This document shows positions 44,150 through 56,180 of a stretch of DNA of 64,000 nt, piece after piece (within the stretch, counting starts at the first letter, position 1; each line of letters starts with the position of its first letter). The notes below the pieces were generated by a model. It was given only the letters and a program-made list of their open reading frames with translations, had not been told where the DNA came from and made no database searches. Origin of the DNA: Straminergon stramineum (Eukaryota > Streptophyta > Bryopsida > Hypnales > Calliergonaceae). The position numbers were made by a program, and so were the translations under genes. Location of the stretch: assembly GCA_963920665.1 (NCBI GenBank), contig OY987267.1, positions 23,064,001 through 23,128,000 on the forward strand. Direction: 5' to 3'.

Positions 44150-44420
44150 TTTCAAAGCTGTTACAATGATGTTCATTACATTATGGAGTGTGCAATTTTG
44201 GCTCTTACAAATAAGGTTGTGGATGAGCTGAATGCTTTTGCAAGCTTGTTCTTCCACCTGGAAACTGCATTATTGATGGTGCATTTTTCAGCAAATACAA
44301 TTCCCATTAAAGGTTGTGAGAATGTAAATTTGTATCCTTTAAAATTAAATTTTTTTTTACACCAAATGGATGACCACCTCATCATTTGGTTGTGAAGATT
44401 GGGCTTTCTCAATGAATGCC
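44150..44420 (+). pseudogene. PIF1/Helitron-type helicase relic
   Basis: One frame reads CAILALTNKVVDELNAFA, then VHFSANTIPIKGCENVNLYP and HQMDDHLIIWL before a stop. This resembles the C-terminal helicase part of Helitron Rep/helicase proteins (AILAPTN..VDE.N, Y.S.DT, LYP.EFLNS, LPPH.L.LK.G). The 5' frame at 43776-44231 (GDIHRIVNVCRAFQ) may be the preceding part, offset by a frameshift. No Rep domain or Helitron ends were located. A cellular PIF1 pseudogene is the alternative. Confidence 0.5.
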
Positions 44421-44743
44421 TAAGAAATACATATATCAATAGATACAACTCATTGTTTATTGTTTACAAGTCTATGTCATAGAATCTACATGCAAAAGGA
44501 GGCACCAAAGATAGTACCCGCTACCTACGCCTTTGTACCTTAGATGATAGAACTATCTCCAATAAATTCTTCACTCACATTGATCATATAATCAAAGTTA
44601 CTCTTCTTCTTTACTCTTGTTGGCAATTACATTGTCAATTTGAAATACAATGGTGCATGTACTAACACTAGTGAAGCAAACTGTTTGTCTTTGTCTGTAC
44701 CACTAGAATCTCCTTTTGTCAGCTTTGTATGTATGAAGATTGA

Positions 44744-44964
44744 CCCCTAAATGACGCAGCATATATTTTTTGTCTGATGAACGTCTAGGAATTTTCCTTT
44801 GTAGGACAAAATTGCAACTATTCATCCTCGAAATTAGGGGTGGAAAGGGGAGATCTTCTATAGTAGTTTGACTCCTAATAAGTATTTTTGATTTTTTAAA
44901 GTGGATGATGTCACACGGTTCCAAAATGCCTAATTTCCACGATCACCAACCCAGCGTTCAAGGG
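44744..44964. mobile_element. Short TTAA-family MITE, copy B
   Basis: Left TTGA (44740-44743) then CCCCTAAATGACGCAGC. The right end is cgttcaaggg then TTAA (44965-44968). Internal blocks caactattcatcctcga, gatcttctatagtagtttga and gtggatgatgtcaca match copies A and D. Confidence 0.75.
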
Positions 44965-44968
44965 TTAA

Positions 44969-45776
44969 TAACGCTTAGTCGCTCACAGTTGGCTACATTC
45001 ACTTTACAATTGTCCCCCACCTCTTGTAAACATCTTCTTCAATTACTATTTCTAATTCGTAATGATTTGAGAGAAAGCCTCCAGCATTAATGTTGTATTA
45101 ATAGGTATTTAGCGACGACTCTGACGATAGCTCCTACATTCCTGCAGTGGTGCAGCCATGATCAAATTAGAACTTCAAAATTTCAAAATTGGAAATAAAA
45201 ATATTTACATGCATTAGAGACATGTAAATCTAAACTTATGGTATGTTCATACTTGGTGTTAAAGAGTGTTGTTGTTGAGGGTCTTAGGAACGATCTTAGA
45301 CCTACTTTTGGACTAGATTCATGTTGCAAACAACACCCCTAATACCAAGTGCAAATATACCATTAGACATTAGATGGCAAAAACACTCCCAACTATCTCA
45401 AAAATTAAGCTAAGGGAGGCAACCCATTCCAGATCACCACCCCCTCCCGGGAATATAGACTACTCTCTTTCCGAGCAGGAGGAGATGACAATGATTAATT
45501 ACAGTACAGTTCCCATGCAGTTGTGGCACATTATGATTGTTTTATAACACTCTCAATCCTTGGTGGATTTTGCAACCAACCTTAAGTTTGTGGGAAACAG
45601 GAAGATCTACAGGACTAGAGTGGGAGGAATAGAATCTTCCACTCAAAAATTCATAGTAATTATGTTTTCAAAAATAAAAATCTGGAAAATTATGAAAACC
45701 TTCTTAACTCTATTTTTGCACATTGGATAATTGGCCCCCCTCCCAAGAAAATTGCCCTCCAAGTAGGTGTAACCAC
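44969..45776. other. Non-coding stretch
   Basis: No supported gene. A local imperfect inverted repeat (gcatttacatgtctc/'cattagagacatg' and 'ttggtgttaaag' with 'ctaataccaag') spans about 45200-45370. Confidence 0.35.
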
Positions 45777-45780
45777 TTAA

Positions 45781-46566
45781 CCCTTGACTGCCTCATCAAC
45801 CAAATATGGTCAACCTGAAATTTCAGGCTCATTTGGGGATGGGTAGTTAAAATCCTGTGACCGCTTTGAAATTTTTTAAGGGCAGTTTCAAAGATTAGCT
45901 ACTGAAATTTTTTATTTTTTACAGAAAAAGGTAAATACTGGATTTTTGAAAGGTCTTCAAAGGCATATATGTATCTTATTGGAAGAATAAAGCTTGCCAA
46001 TTTCACTTGATTTGAGATCTAAAAAATTGTTCTTATCCATTTGCTTTGAAAATGGTCCCAATGGAAAGAGTAAAGTGTTTTCATGATATTCACCATTGAA
46101 AATTTAAACATGCAAATGTTGATTTGGAGTTAATTGCAATTTCTACTTATTAAAAAAAATTGCATTTCAACAATTGCAAGGTGGATTGTGTAATGAGTTT
46201 CATAGCTCTTCATTTAAACTTAAGGTTTTTGGAAGTTCATTTTAGTGTGCTAACACTATTTTTAGTTGGTCATGTCACCTCCAATCCCCCCAAAATCTTA
46301 TATGCAAATTTCTAAAACATTGTGGGGGAGGGGTGGCATACTAAAAATAGAAAATGTGTATTTCTCTTGTTATAATTTCACAACTTCTATGCAATTTTAC
46401 TCTCTAAATCAGTACACACACTAATAAGCAAGCTCTTTAGACATCCATATAGTTAGATTTTGAAAAAAATAAATTGGGGGGGGGGGGGGGGGGATTGGGG
46501 ATAACTATAAGCCTATGCTCTTTTCTTGTAGTCAAAACACACTCAAAAGGCTTAGGCACTTAGGGG
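45781..46566. mobile_element. TTAA-bounded element 6 (786 bp)
   Basis: AACCACTTAA then CCCTTGACTGCC at the left. The right end is GGCACTTAGGGG then TTAAGTGGTTGG. The inverted similarity extends outward past TTAA (aaccacttaaccc on both sides). It contains an 18-G run at 46476-46493. Confidence 0.6.
46476..46493 (+). repeat. Poly-G tract (18 G)
   Basis: Uninterrupted run of 18 G in otherwise AT-rich DNA. It could form a quadruplex or may be a sequencing-length artefact. Confidence 0.9.
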
Positions 46567-46939
46567 TTAAGTGGTTGGAAATGGATTGCCTCCCTTATAG
46601 TAAAATAGTGACAATTCCAAATTTTTTTGATCAACAATTTTTTACTAGATTTGGAACGGGAAATTATTTTTTAACCTTGCAAATAATGGAGATGATTTAC
46701 AATATGTCAATCATCTAATATACAAATATGGATTTCATTTTATCAATTTTAATGTAACTTTTTAATCTATATGCAAATTTCTAGTTCTATGTGCAAAAAA
46801 ATATTATTATAACAAATATAGTGACTTGGAGTACAAATGCTCCAAGTTCCAGGGACCAAATAATCCCACTTCAAAAATTTAAAGGATGCAATTTCGCATG
46901 TCCTAGTTGTCTCTTGTATGAGAGGGTATCTCCTCCCTC

Positions 46940-48513
46940 TAAATCCCAAAGATGGACTAGTGCCCGTGGAAATAATCCCTTTTGAAACTGTATGACATCA
47001 TCTACTTTAAATATATATATATATATATATATTCATTCAATAGAGCTCAAACTATTATACAATATCTCTCTTTTTTGCACAAAATTCTAAGGATGAACAC
47101 TTGCACTTTTGTCCTATATAGGAAGATTTTGTGTCATCTATTGGACAAAAAATGTCCTCAACATTGTTTAACCCTTAAAGGACACTACCCCCCCATGACC
47201 AAAGTAGTCACCAAAACTGCTCCCATTATTGGACCAATAGGTGCATTCTTTGTTTCTACAGTGAACAATGATGTCATCTATTGACCACTTTTTGGCCTCA
47301 ACATTTTTAAGGGTTAACCCTTAAACATTGACACAGATGTTTTGTGTCCAATGGATGACAAATAATCCTTCTAGTAGGACAAAAGTGCAACTATTCATCT
47401 TTGGAATTTTGTTGAGAAAAATGGAGGTCTTCTATAGTAGTTTGACTTCCAATGAATATTTTTTTTAAAGTAGATGATGTCACACACATCCAAAAGGAAT
47501 GATTTCCATGGTCACCAATTTGTCCTTTAACCTTGTAACACTGCAGACACCATACTGTAATGTTTGGATGACAATCCAATGAGTTAGACAACGATTGAAA
47601 GCAATTTTTCATCCGTATTTTTATTATTGACCTTTGATGTTGGATTTTGAAGAGCATGTAGTTGAATTTTCAATCTAGCTAGTGTTTTTCTTCATGTAAA
47701 TGAGAAGTTAGTAAAAAAATAGGATCATAAAACATCATATTTTTCTTAGTGTATTTTAGGAAGTTGTTGCTCCTTGTTTTAAATCTGAAATTTCTCCATA
47801 AAAGTGATATTTTTTGAGTTTGAGCCCAACTAATGAAATGAAGTTCATCTACTCTAGTTTCCACTCCAATTAAAATTTTGAAAAAATTCTTAAAATTGAA
47901 TACTTTATTGCTATTTGAACTTTGGATGAATTTTCAATGTTTACTTAGTTCTAAGTATAGAATAGCACAGAATTTGAGTTTACACTATGATGTTCTTCAC
48001 TATTATATACGCACAATGTGTAATTTTCAGATTTTTTGAGATAATTTTGTATTTGATACGATTTTTCTTCACTTTTTCTTCATTAATTTTCAAAAAAATC
48101 AATTCTTACTCAAAAGAATATAAATTTTTTGGCAAGTAATGAAGACATGTAATTTCATACTTGGAAACTAGAAATAATTTTTTTGTTAACATGTAGTTGC
48201 AAAATGGGAGCATATAGAGTGATGCAATTTCAACTCCAACTCTAGGGTCAAAGGTCTAGCATTTTAGGGTTAAGGGTTAAGTGTTCATCCTTAAATGCTG
48301 ACACAAATGATTAGTGTCCTATCGATGACAAAGAATCTTCCTACGTAGGACAAAATTGCAATTGTTCATCCTTGAAATTTTATATGGAAAGGGGAAATCT
48401 TCTACAATAGGTTGACTTCTAATGACTATTTTTTATTTTTTTAAAGTAGATGATATCAAATGGTTCCAAAAGCAATTATTTCCTTGGTCATTGATCCATC
48501 CTTGAAGAGTTAA
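46940..48513. mobile_element. Chain of TTAA-bounded elements sharing single TTAA sites
   Basis: In order: copy C (about 46940-47167), TTAA 47168-47171, a 142-bp element G (47172-47313; CCCTTAAAGGAC...TTTTTAAGGG), TTAA 47314-47317, copy D (47318-47526), TTAA 47527-47530, element F (47531-48269), TTAA 48270-48273, copy E (about 48281-48509), TTAA 48510-48513. C, D and E share the blocks of copies A and B. A diverged relative of G follows at 48514-48640. An (AT)n microsatellite lies at 47010-47032 inside C. Confidence 0.7.
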
Positions 48514-48640
48514 AGTTGGAAGGACACAACCCTCCATGCCCATGGTAGTCACAAAAATACTCTAATTTTTGCACCAATAGATTCCTTCTTTGTTTCTTCA
48601 GATAACAATGCAATCATCCATTCATGTGTAAAGGTACATT

Positions 48641-49980
48641 CTCACCTGGCTCTATGTACAAGCAGTTCTAAAATATATAGTAAAACCACCCATTACCAAG
48701 CACTTCAATATTTTGCGTAGGATTTGGAGTAGTAGAAAGCATTGTTAATTTTTGCCATGCAGAGAGATAGAAATGATAGGTGTTGTCAAATTTTCATAAC
48801 GTATTTCCTTCAATTCAAATTGTTACAAATTTTAAAAGCCAAAATTTGGCCTACACTCATCCCCAACACATAGATTCTTCCATCACTAACTTACTCATCT
48901 AAAGACTAATTTGGCTCTCAAAGGGAAGCACATGTGTCATAACAATGATGGCTAGAAGATGGTGGGAGTATTAGTTACTTATTCGTCATCTCTCTATTGA
49001 ATTTCCCATTACCTATGTAAAGTAAACCTACCTATGACAGGCAGAATGAGTGGTCTGTACTGTTGCCATTAGCAAAATGGTTCAAATTTTTTTCCACACA
49101 TAGACATATGTGAGAATTGAAGAAATCAATTGAAATTTTATTTTTTGAACAAAGTAAGAATTTTTTATGAATTTTTGAAGTGTACAGCCCAATTGGCCCA
49201 ATAGGGTCTGTAGACTACCCCAAATCAGCAAAAAAGGTTTCCATAATGGTCATCTTTCCACCTAAATCAGTCACAACATTTTCTAATATGGCTACAACAT
49301 TTCCTAATATAGCCATGATATAAAGGAATAAAAAGATAACTTTTTATGACCAATTTACACTTGAATGGTGTAAGTGCCGTATGACAGTCACTAATAACTT
49401 TGTGACCATCTCCCTAAACAAGATTATGGCCACAAATCAGCCTAATGTAGTCCTAATCTCATTTATCCAAAAAATCTACCATGGGTTGATATAAAACTCT
49501 AATGGGTGGTTTTCTAGATGACTGCATTAGGCAGTTTGCCTGTCATGGGCTGATTTACCTTATTGACCATGGGGCCTGGCTGGTTCTACCATAATATTGA
49601 TATCTGTAGCTGTGGTCTATTAGGTCCGCAACGTTCTTACCCTGGGGGTTAAGGGGATTGCGGGCGGGTAATCTCAGGGCCTCAACTGGAGCTCACAGGT
49701 TCTTCGGGCAGCAAGGGAGGAGTTTCTCGGGCGGGCAGCCCAGCCTCCTCCGTCATCCAGTAAAACCGTCAACCCTAAGTCCTAGAGGTGTTTTTCTTCT
49801 CGTTGTGTAAGATCGATTAGTGCTGTCTGGACAATCCTGCCAGAGATCCGTGAGCCTAGGGTTTGTTTGCAGCGTCGATAAATCGATTTTTTTGAGTGGA
49901 TAGAGTCGATAGCCTTGGTCGATTCGTGTTGATGTCCTTTTTCTTTAGAGGTTGAAGCCAATTTCATTCGATCCGTAGCC
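48641..49980. other. Intergenic stretch and UTP11 upstream region
   Basis: No gene. 49610-49980 is GC-richer and probably the UTP11 5' untranslated region. It contains an aaccctaag telo-box-like site near 49771, common upstream of plant ribosome-biogenesis genes. Confidence 0.5.
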
Positions 49981-50661
49981 ATGTCTTCGCTGCGGAAAGC
50001 GAGCAAGGCCGCAGTGGGCGGGCGCGCTCACAAGGAGCGGTCGCAGCCTGGCTTCCGTGCACGCTTTGGTCTGCTCGAGAAGCACAAGGACTATGTGTTA
50101 CGAGCGAAGGATTTCCACAAGAAGCAAGAAAACCTCCAGAAGTTGAAGGAGAAAGCGGCGAATCGAAACCCCGATGAGTTCTTCTTTAAGATGATCAACT
50201 CCCAGACCGTGAAAGGGGTTCACCGTGGCGAGACAGGCGCGAAAGTGTACACGGAGGAGGAGCTGAAGTTGTTGAGGTCACAGGATGCCGGGTATCTGGT
50301 AAGCAAGGCGCAGAGTGAGATTAGGAAAGTGGAAAGACTGCGTTCGTCCGTCCTTCCTTTGAGCGCAAACACGAACAAGCACGTGTTTTTTGTGGGGGAT
50401 GGTGATGAAGTCGAGGACACGTGGGGGAGAGTGGTGAATCGGCCGGCGGAATCTCTTCAAGTGCCTAAGGTTCGGAAAAAGCTGAACAAGGAGATGCAGC
50501 AGCGGAGCGAGCGGGCTGCGAAACTCAAGGATATGGCTTGTGCTGTAGAGGTGCAGAAGCAGATGAGTGGGAAGGGCAGGAAAAGGAAACTTCGACCCAG
50601 TGAATTGGAAAACCCTTCCCAACAGCCAGTGTACAGATGGAAGACCGAGAGAAAAAGGTGA
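49981..50661 (+). CDS. UTP11: UTP11-like small-subunit processome protein
   Basis: A single-exon frame of 226 codons. UTP11 proteins join the U3 snoRNP/small-subunit processome in the nucleolus and are needed to process pre-18S rRNA. The N-terminal signature is clear: SSLRKASKAAVGGRAHKER, QPGFRARFGLLEKHKDYVLR, KEKAANRNPDEFFFKMIN, then the basic, coiled-coil-like middle and a Lys/Arg-rich C-terminus (KGRKRKLRP). The length is close to the usual plant size (about 230). The first Met of the family block is used. Exonic GC is high compared with the flanks. The absence of introns is notable but the frame shows no damage. A telo-box-like site lies upstream. The neighbour 1.3 kb downstream (ARF) is on the same strand and unrelated. 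Confidence 0.95.
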   Translation: MSSLRKASKAAVGGRAHKERSQPGFRARFGLLEKHKDYVLRAKDFHKKQENLQKLKEKAANRNPDEFFFKMINSQTVKGVHRGETGAKVYTEEELKLLRSQDAGYLVSKAQSEIRKVERLRSSVLPLSANTNKHVFFVGDGDEVEDTWGRVVNRPAESLQVPKVRKKLNKEMQQRSERAAKLKDMACAVEVQKQMSGKGRKRKLRPSELENPSQQPVYRWKTERKR

Positions 50662-51924
50662 TTTTGTAATTAGGTTTTAGCTACTTAGTTCAGTCATGAG
50701 GCATTTACTAGGCGAGATAGCAGTTCATGGAAAGCATTTCATGCTACCTCCATTTTTTGGTTGCAATATGGATGCTTACATCAATTGTCTGCGAATTAGG
50801 TCATTCGAGCAGACTCTGTTTCGACTTTAGAATTTGGAGGTTCCCATCTGTCAAAACGAAATAGTGGAGATATTTGGAAAAGAGTGTAGCAACAGTAGGG
50901 ATGTTTGGAAGCACTTACAGCTCATTGGAAATGAAATTGAATTGATTAAGTAATGGCGGTATTGATTATGTCTTCCTGGCCTCTATCGCAACCCGTCGCG
51001 TCGTTGTCAGTGCGGATAGTTATCTTCTGATAGTGCTCATCTTGTAGACCAGGAGTTAGTGGCAATGATGTGCATCGCCTCCGACAATCTGGTGATGCAA
51101 ATGCAGAAGTTTTCTAGCTCCTTGGATCCTCCGAGCTTGTAATGACAAAGAGTCGATGCCATGCATACTGTAAATATCAATGAAAGTTTGTGTGCTGTGG
51201 TGAAGAGCACTTGGAACTATCCGTTGCAGGCTACATTGGAGGACAGGGGTTTCTGTAAATCATTGGAAACACTGAAAACCTAAGTCTTTGAACTGGTGAT
51301 CCATGGCGATTTCGACCATGATTGGAATGAAATGCGGATACGGTCTCTGGAATAAATGGCCTGGCTGGTGCTGGATGAACTACGGCCATTATCATCCTCC
51401 CCCGTGCTGCCCCATTGTCCATGAAAACACCGTTACCTTTGTCGGCATGAACATGCGTCATCATCTTTGTCAAATGCACGCGGAGCTTCTGCTTGACCGA
51501 TTGATCACGCTCTTTTCGTTTTTGAACAATGCCCTAATTATCAACTTTATGCGACTCTGTCCAAGCTGATGGCGGTTCCGACTGACCAGGGATGCCGAAA
51601 TGGCGCTGGAGTGCGACGCAAGCCACTGCACCCAAATTCGGGAAAAGGAGCTCGATTCCATTGGTGTTTCTGCGTCACTTATGGCGTGGCTTGGAGCCTA
51701 CGTAGTCGGGCAGAGCATTGAAATACAAGCCAATCCTCTATCAGTTCACTAATGTGACACAATTTGCTGGTTAATTCCTTGGATTAGGTCGAGTCTTTGA
51801 CCATTAAGCTGCTCCAATAGACGCTTTCAGTTGCAATCATCCCTGTGGAAATTCTTCGTGTTCACTTGAACTTCGCACTAGCTTTTGATCAGATCGACTT
51901 AGCCGACGCTGAAGAATTTCAATA
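50662..51924. other. UTP11 3' region and ARF upstream region
   Basis: No gene supported. The 88-codon frame at 51303-51569 (His/Pro/Cys-rich) matches nothing I recognise and lacks supporting signals. Confidence 0.45.
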
Positions 51925-52697
<773 letters not shown>

Positions 52698-53090
52698 TCT
52701 AGCTCCCTTCTCTTTTATCTGCACATTGTCAGCCATCACTGCAGATAGATCTATGTAGATTCAATTGTACATTAATTTGAAGTCAGCTTCGCTTGTCATC
52801 TTTCAAGGTCTTTCTACACTTGGTGGAGGAAGTGTTAACAGGAATGATATCACTGAATTCATGCTTGTGTTTAGACTAGATTCACAGAGCTCTTCTAATC
52901 ACTCTTCTATCACGAAGTGTTTGTTCCTGAAAGCGTTTGCTATGTTAATAAACCCGACCTTTTTACCCCTCAATGGATTCCAAGTGTTGTATGATTGTAT
53001 CATCGTTGTTTACATTCTGACCTCTTTAATCTGCCTACGTAGGGGCCCCCCAAAAGGACCATGGCATAGTTTGAAATATGCTGGATGAGT
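52698..53090 (+). other. ARF 3' untranslated region (probable)
   Basis: It follows the stop directly. The part from about 52783 recurs at 55855-56180. The frame at 52765-53088 is not a credible gene. Confidence 0.5.
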
Positions 53091-55854
53091 AGAGGTCAGT
53101 AACAATCCAGCTATTTCATGATTCTTCCACTTTCTGATCTGATACATGATTCAGAGTATTCTTTGTTACTTAGGACACTTCTCTGGCTCACATTAGCGCG
53201 TTTCTATGAATTATTTCGATGAACCTGAGTCTAAGAAGTAGCGCGATTGAAGGTAGTGTGATCAATGCGGGTACCCCTCTAGTTATCATGGTGAATTGTG
53301 ATAATCCATGCTCCTCGAACGACGTAGATGATAAACGTTAACATTTCCAGTTCTGAGAGTCCGCTACAAAAACAAAGCCTACGAGATTCACATCTTGACA
53401 AGGACTAGGAGACAATGACATCTCCTTCTTAGTCTTGAAGCTAGTATCGCTCCCCTGTTTGAGGCAGTAGAAGAATTGGTACCAATACAAGGTTTGCAAG
53501 AGAACGTTGGGCGTCGTTTGGCTTGACAAACTGCCAAGCTTGAATCTGGTGAGTCTTAGCTGGTAGAGACCAGTATTTGCCCAGTTGTGCCGAAGCCAAC
53601 GTACATCCTAAAAGTATGCAAAATGCATGTCAAGCATCTGGGTCATGTTTTTATGATCAATCCAAGTCTTGAAGGAGCCATTGTTGAAAAGATACTTGCA
53701 AATGATGAGTGTAAATGATGGGTGTGCCTCCAGGGTAGTTGTATGACCAAGACTAGTTCATACTGTTAATGTTGACGCTGATGTGGTGAAGTTTGAAAAT
53801 CAATTTCGTTACATTAGCGCGATCTGGGCTCCAAAAATTGACATCCATCTACACAAAGCTCTCTAAAAACGAGGGTTTAATATACCTTAAAATGTGTCAA
53901 AGTCGTGGAATTCTACCAATTTGACGAAATTGAGAGTATTGTCCCTAGTCCTTGAAATTCCAATAATCTTGGAAGGTGCCAAACTCAACAGTGACTAGAG
54001 CCCTATTGGAAGCCAGGCCACTTGTTGGGCTTCTTGCTTGAGTCAAAAGGAACCTCTCATGGTTTGAACTCCTCAAGACTTGTTAAATGTGAAATTCATT
54101 CCATCTTTATGGAGATATCCTTAGTATTCATCATTGTAGTATTGGTGATGAAGAATGTGGTGTGGAACAAATGTCTCTTCAACTTGACTCTATTTCAATA
54201 CAACCAAGGCTTTTGTTTTGGACTAGTGTCCCCTGTGCTGGCTTCATTGCACAGGCCAGATTTTGGAGGGCCAGATTCACATTGGTCAGATTCTGACAGA
54301 TCTGGCGAAATTTCACCAGAAAAAAAAAGCCCTGAATACAACCTACCACAATTCAAATTTGAATGCAATAACAAGGTTGTCACCAAATGCAATGAAAAGG
54401 AAGGTCTATTTGCATAGCATTTGACATTATAAAACCATAATGAAAGTGTTTTATGAACTAAGTGATGGTCAAATTGTGAGTCAATACAGTCTATCATTGT
54501 GTTGCTCTAGAGTGGCAAACCAACAAGAGAGGTAGCAACTTAATTGCAAATTGAATTGGCTCAAAACATGGCCATTACAATTTTTAACTCGCCAACAACA
54601 AGAACTCATATACTTGATGATTATTAAGCCAATATGGACAAGAAATCTATAATTACCTTGAGCTCTTCATCAACAATTTCAATATGTCTATGTATCTCTC
54701 GAAGAACGACAATTATGGTTCATAATATGGTTGCTTGGAGCCAATCCAAGCAAGCCTCATCATTGAAATTCCTCGTGTTGGATGTTACAAATTAAAGTAA
54801 GTCTAGGTTTTTAATGTACAAAGTTGCTCTATAAGGTAGAGATATCTAAAACAGAGATATAGTTGGATGCCCTATAGTGGTGTATAGTTGGATGCACTGT
54901 TAATCGAAAAAGATTTCTCTCTTCTCATCTTCTCGTCCACTTATCTCTCTAACTACCTATCTACAATGTGTGGTTGTAGGATGTACACTTGACTAGGAAC
55001 AAGTTCCAAAGTTATCTGTTTTAGGTGAAGCTATGAGACAAGGATGGGTCCAAATGAAAACTTACATTGATATTGAATAAAATATTCATTCTTGAGAGAA
55101 AAAAAAGTTCCTTTCTTGTGCATTCTTCCTCATCCTTATTTTTGCACACATTGAGCTCAATTTCTCAATGAATTCCTCATACCCTACAGGCTGAAATGCT
55201 TAAGTTATAAGTTTTAGGTATCTCTACCTTATATCACGTTCTGTGCGTTGCCCTGACCACAAGTGCAACTTCCTGATATTGTAGCACACACATTCCTGAG
55301 TGAAATCTTTTACATTGGAAGCTCTTTCTTATGTGCTTCGTTGTGCAGTCCGTGTACATTTTTCCCCTTACCCTAAAACGGAGGCTCCTGACCAATAACT
55401 ACTGATCAATGATCACTTGTGGGTGCAGAATGTTTTGGAGCAATCCCAAAACTAGGACTGATCATGTATATCTAAGGTTTCCGACAAGCGATCGGAAAAG
55501 TGCCAATTTCCCGTTTGAAGGAATTTGAGTTTCATTGATAACGACAATTTTGATTATCTTTATGGAGATTCACGACGTTGACACTCTAACGGAGACTTTC
55601 CCTGGAACGTAAATCTTTACCCGTCCTAGTTTTTAGTGCTATGTGCACTTGAATGTCACAAGTGTGAATCAGTCCAATACTACGAAATTGACGATTTTTG
55701 TTAGTTGACGGTGTGGCATTTTAAGACAATATAGTGTCTATGCCACTTTCAAAGGGATATGCTGAAGAACTGATTCGCTGCTCGGCTTGAGAAAGCTCAC
55801 CTGGAACCAACCTCTAGCATTCATTTATGACAACTCAAGAAGTCGTCTGCAAAT
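53091..55854. other. AT-rich non-coding stretch
   Basis: No supported gene or element edge. A frame at 54022-54417 shows no recognisable content. Confidence 0.45.
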
Positions 55855-56180
55855 GGTCAGCTTCTTTGGTCATCCTTCAAGGGTCCATCTATCTGCATTT
55901 GGTGGAAGGAGTATTTGCAGGAATGATTACTGAACTTAATGTACTTGCGTTTTGACTAGATTCACAGAGCTCCTTACCACCAAGTGTGATCAGTATGTTT
56001 TTGTGCTTAGATGTCATCACTTAGTTAACAAACGGGCCTATTTACGCGGCGATGTATCCCAAATCCCGAGTGTTGTATGATTGTATCCATTGGTGCCATC
56101 ATTGTGTACACTCTGACCACTTTAATCTGACTGTTGCGATCCCAAAATGGCCATGACGAAGTTTGAATATATGTGAATAG
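55855..56180 (+). repeat. Second copy of the ARF 3' region
   Basis: It shares gtcagcttc, tttggtggaagg, gactagattcacagagctc, gtgttgtatgattgtat and ctctgaccactttaatctg-type blocks with 52783-53080, with diverged spacing. No ARF coding sequence is recognisable before it. Confidence 0.7.

Noticed and set aside
51303..51569. 88-codon His/Pro/Cys-rich frame between UTP11 and ARF
   Set aside because: No family resemblance, no splice or promoter support, and codon pattern like non-coding flank.
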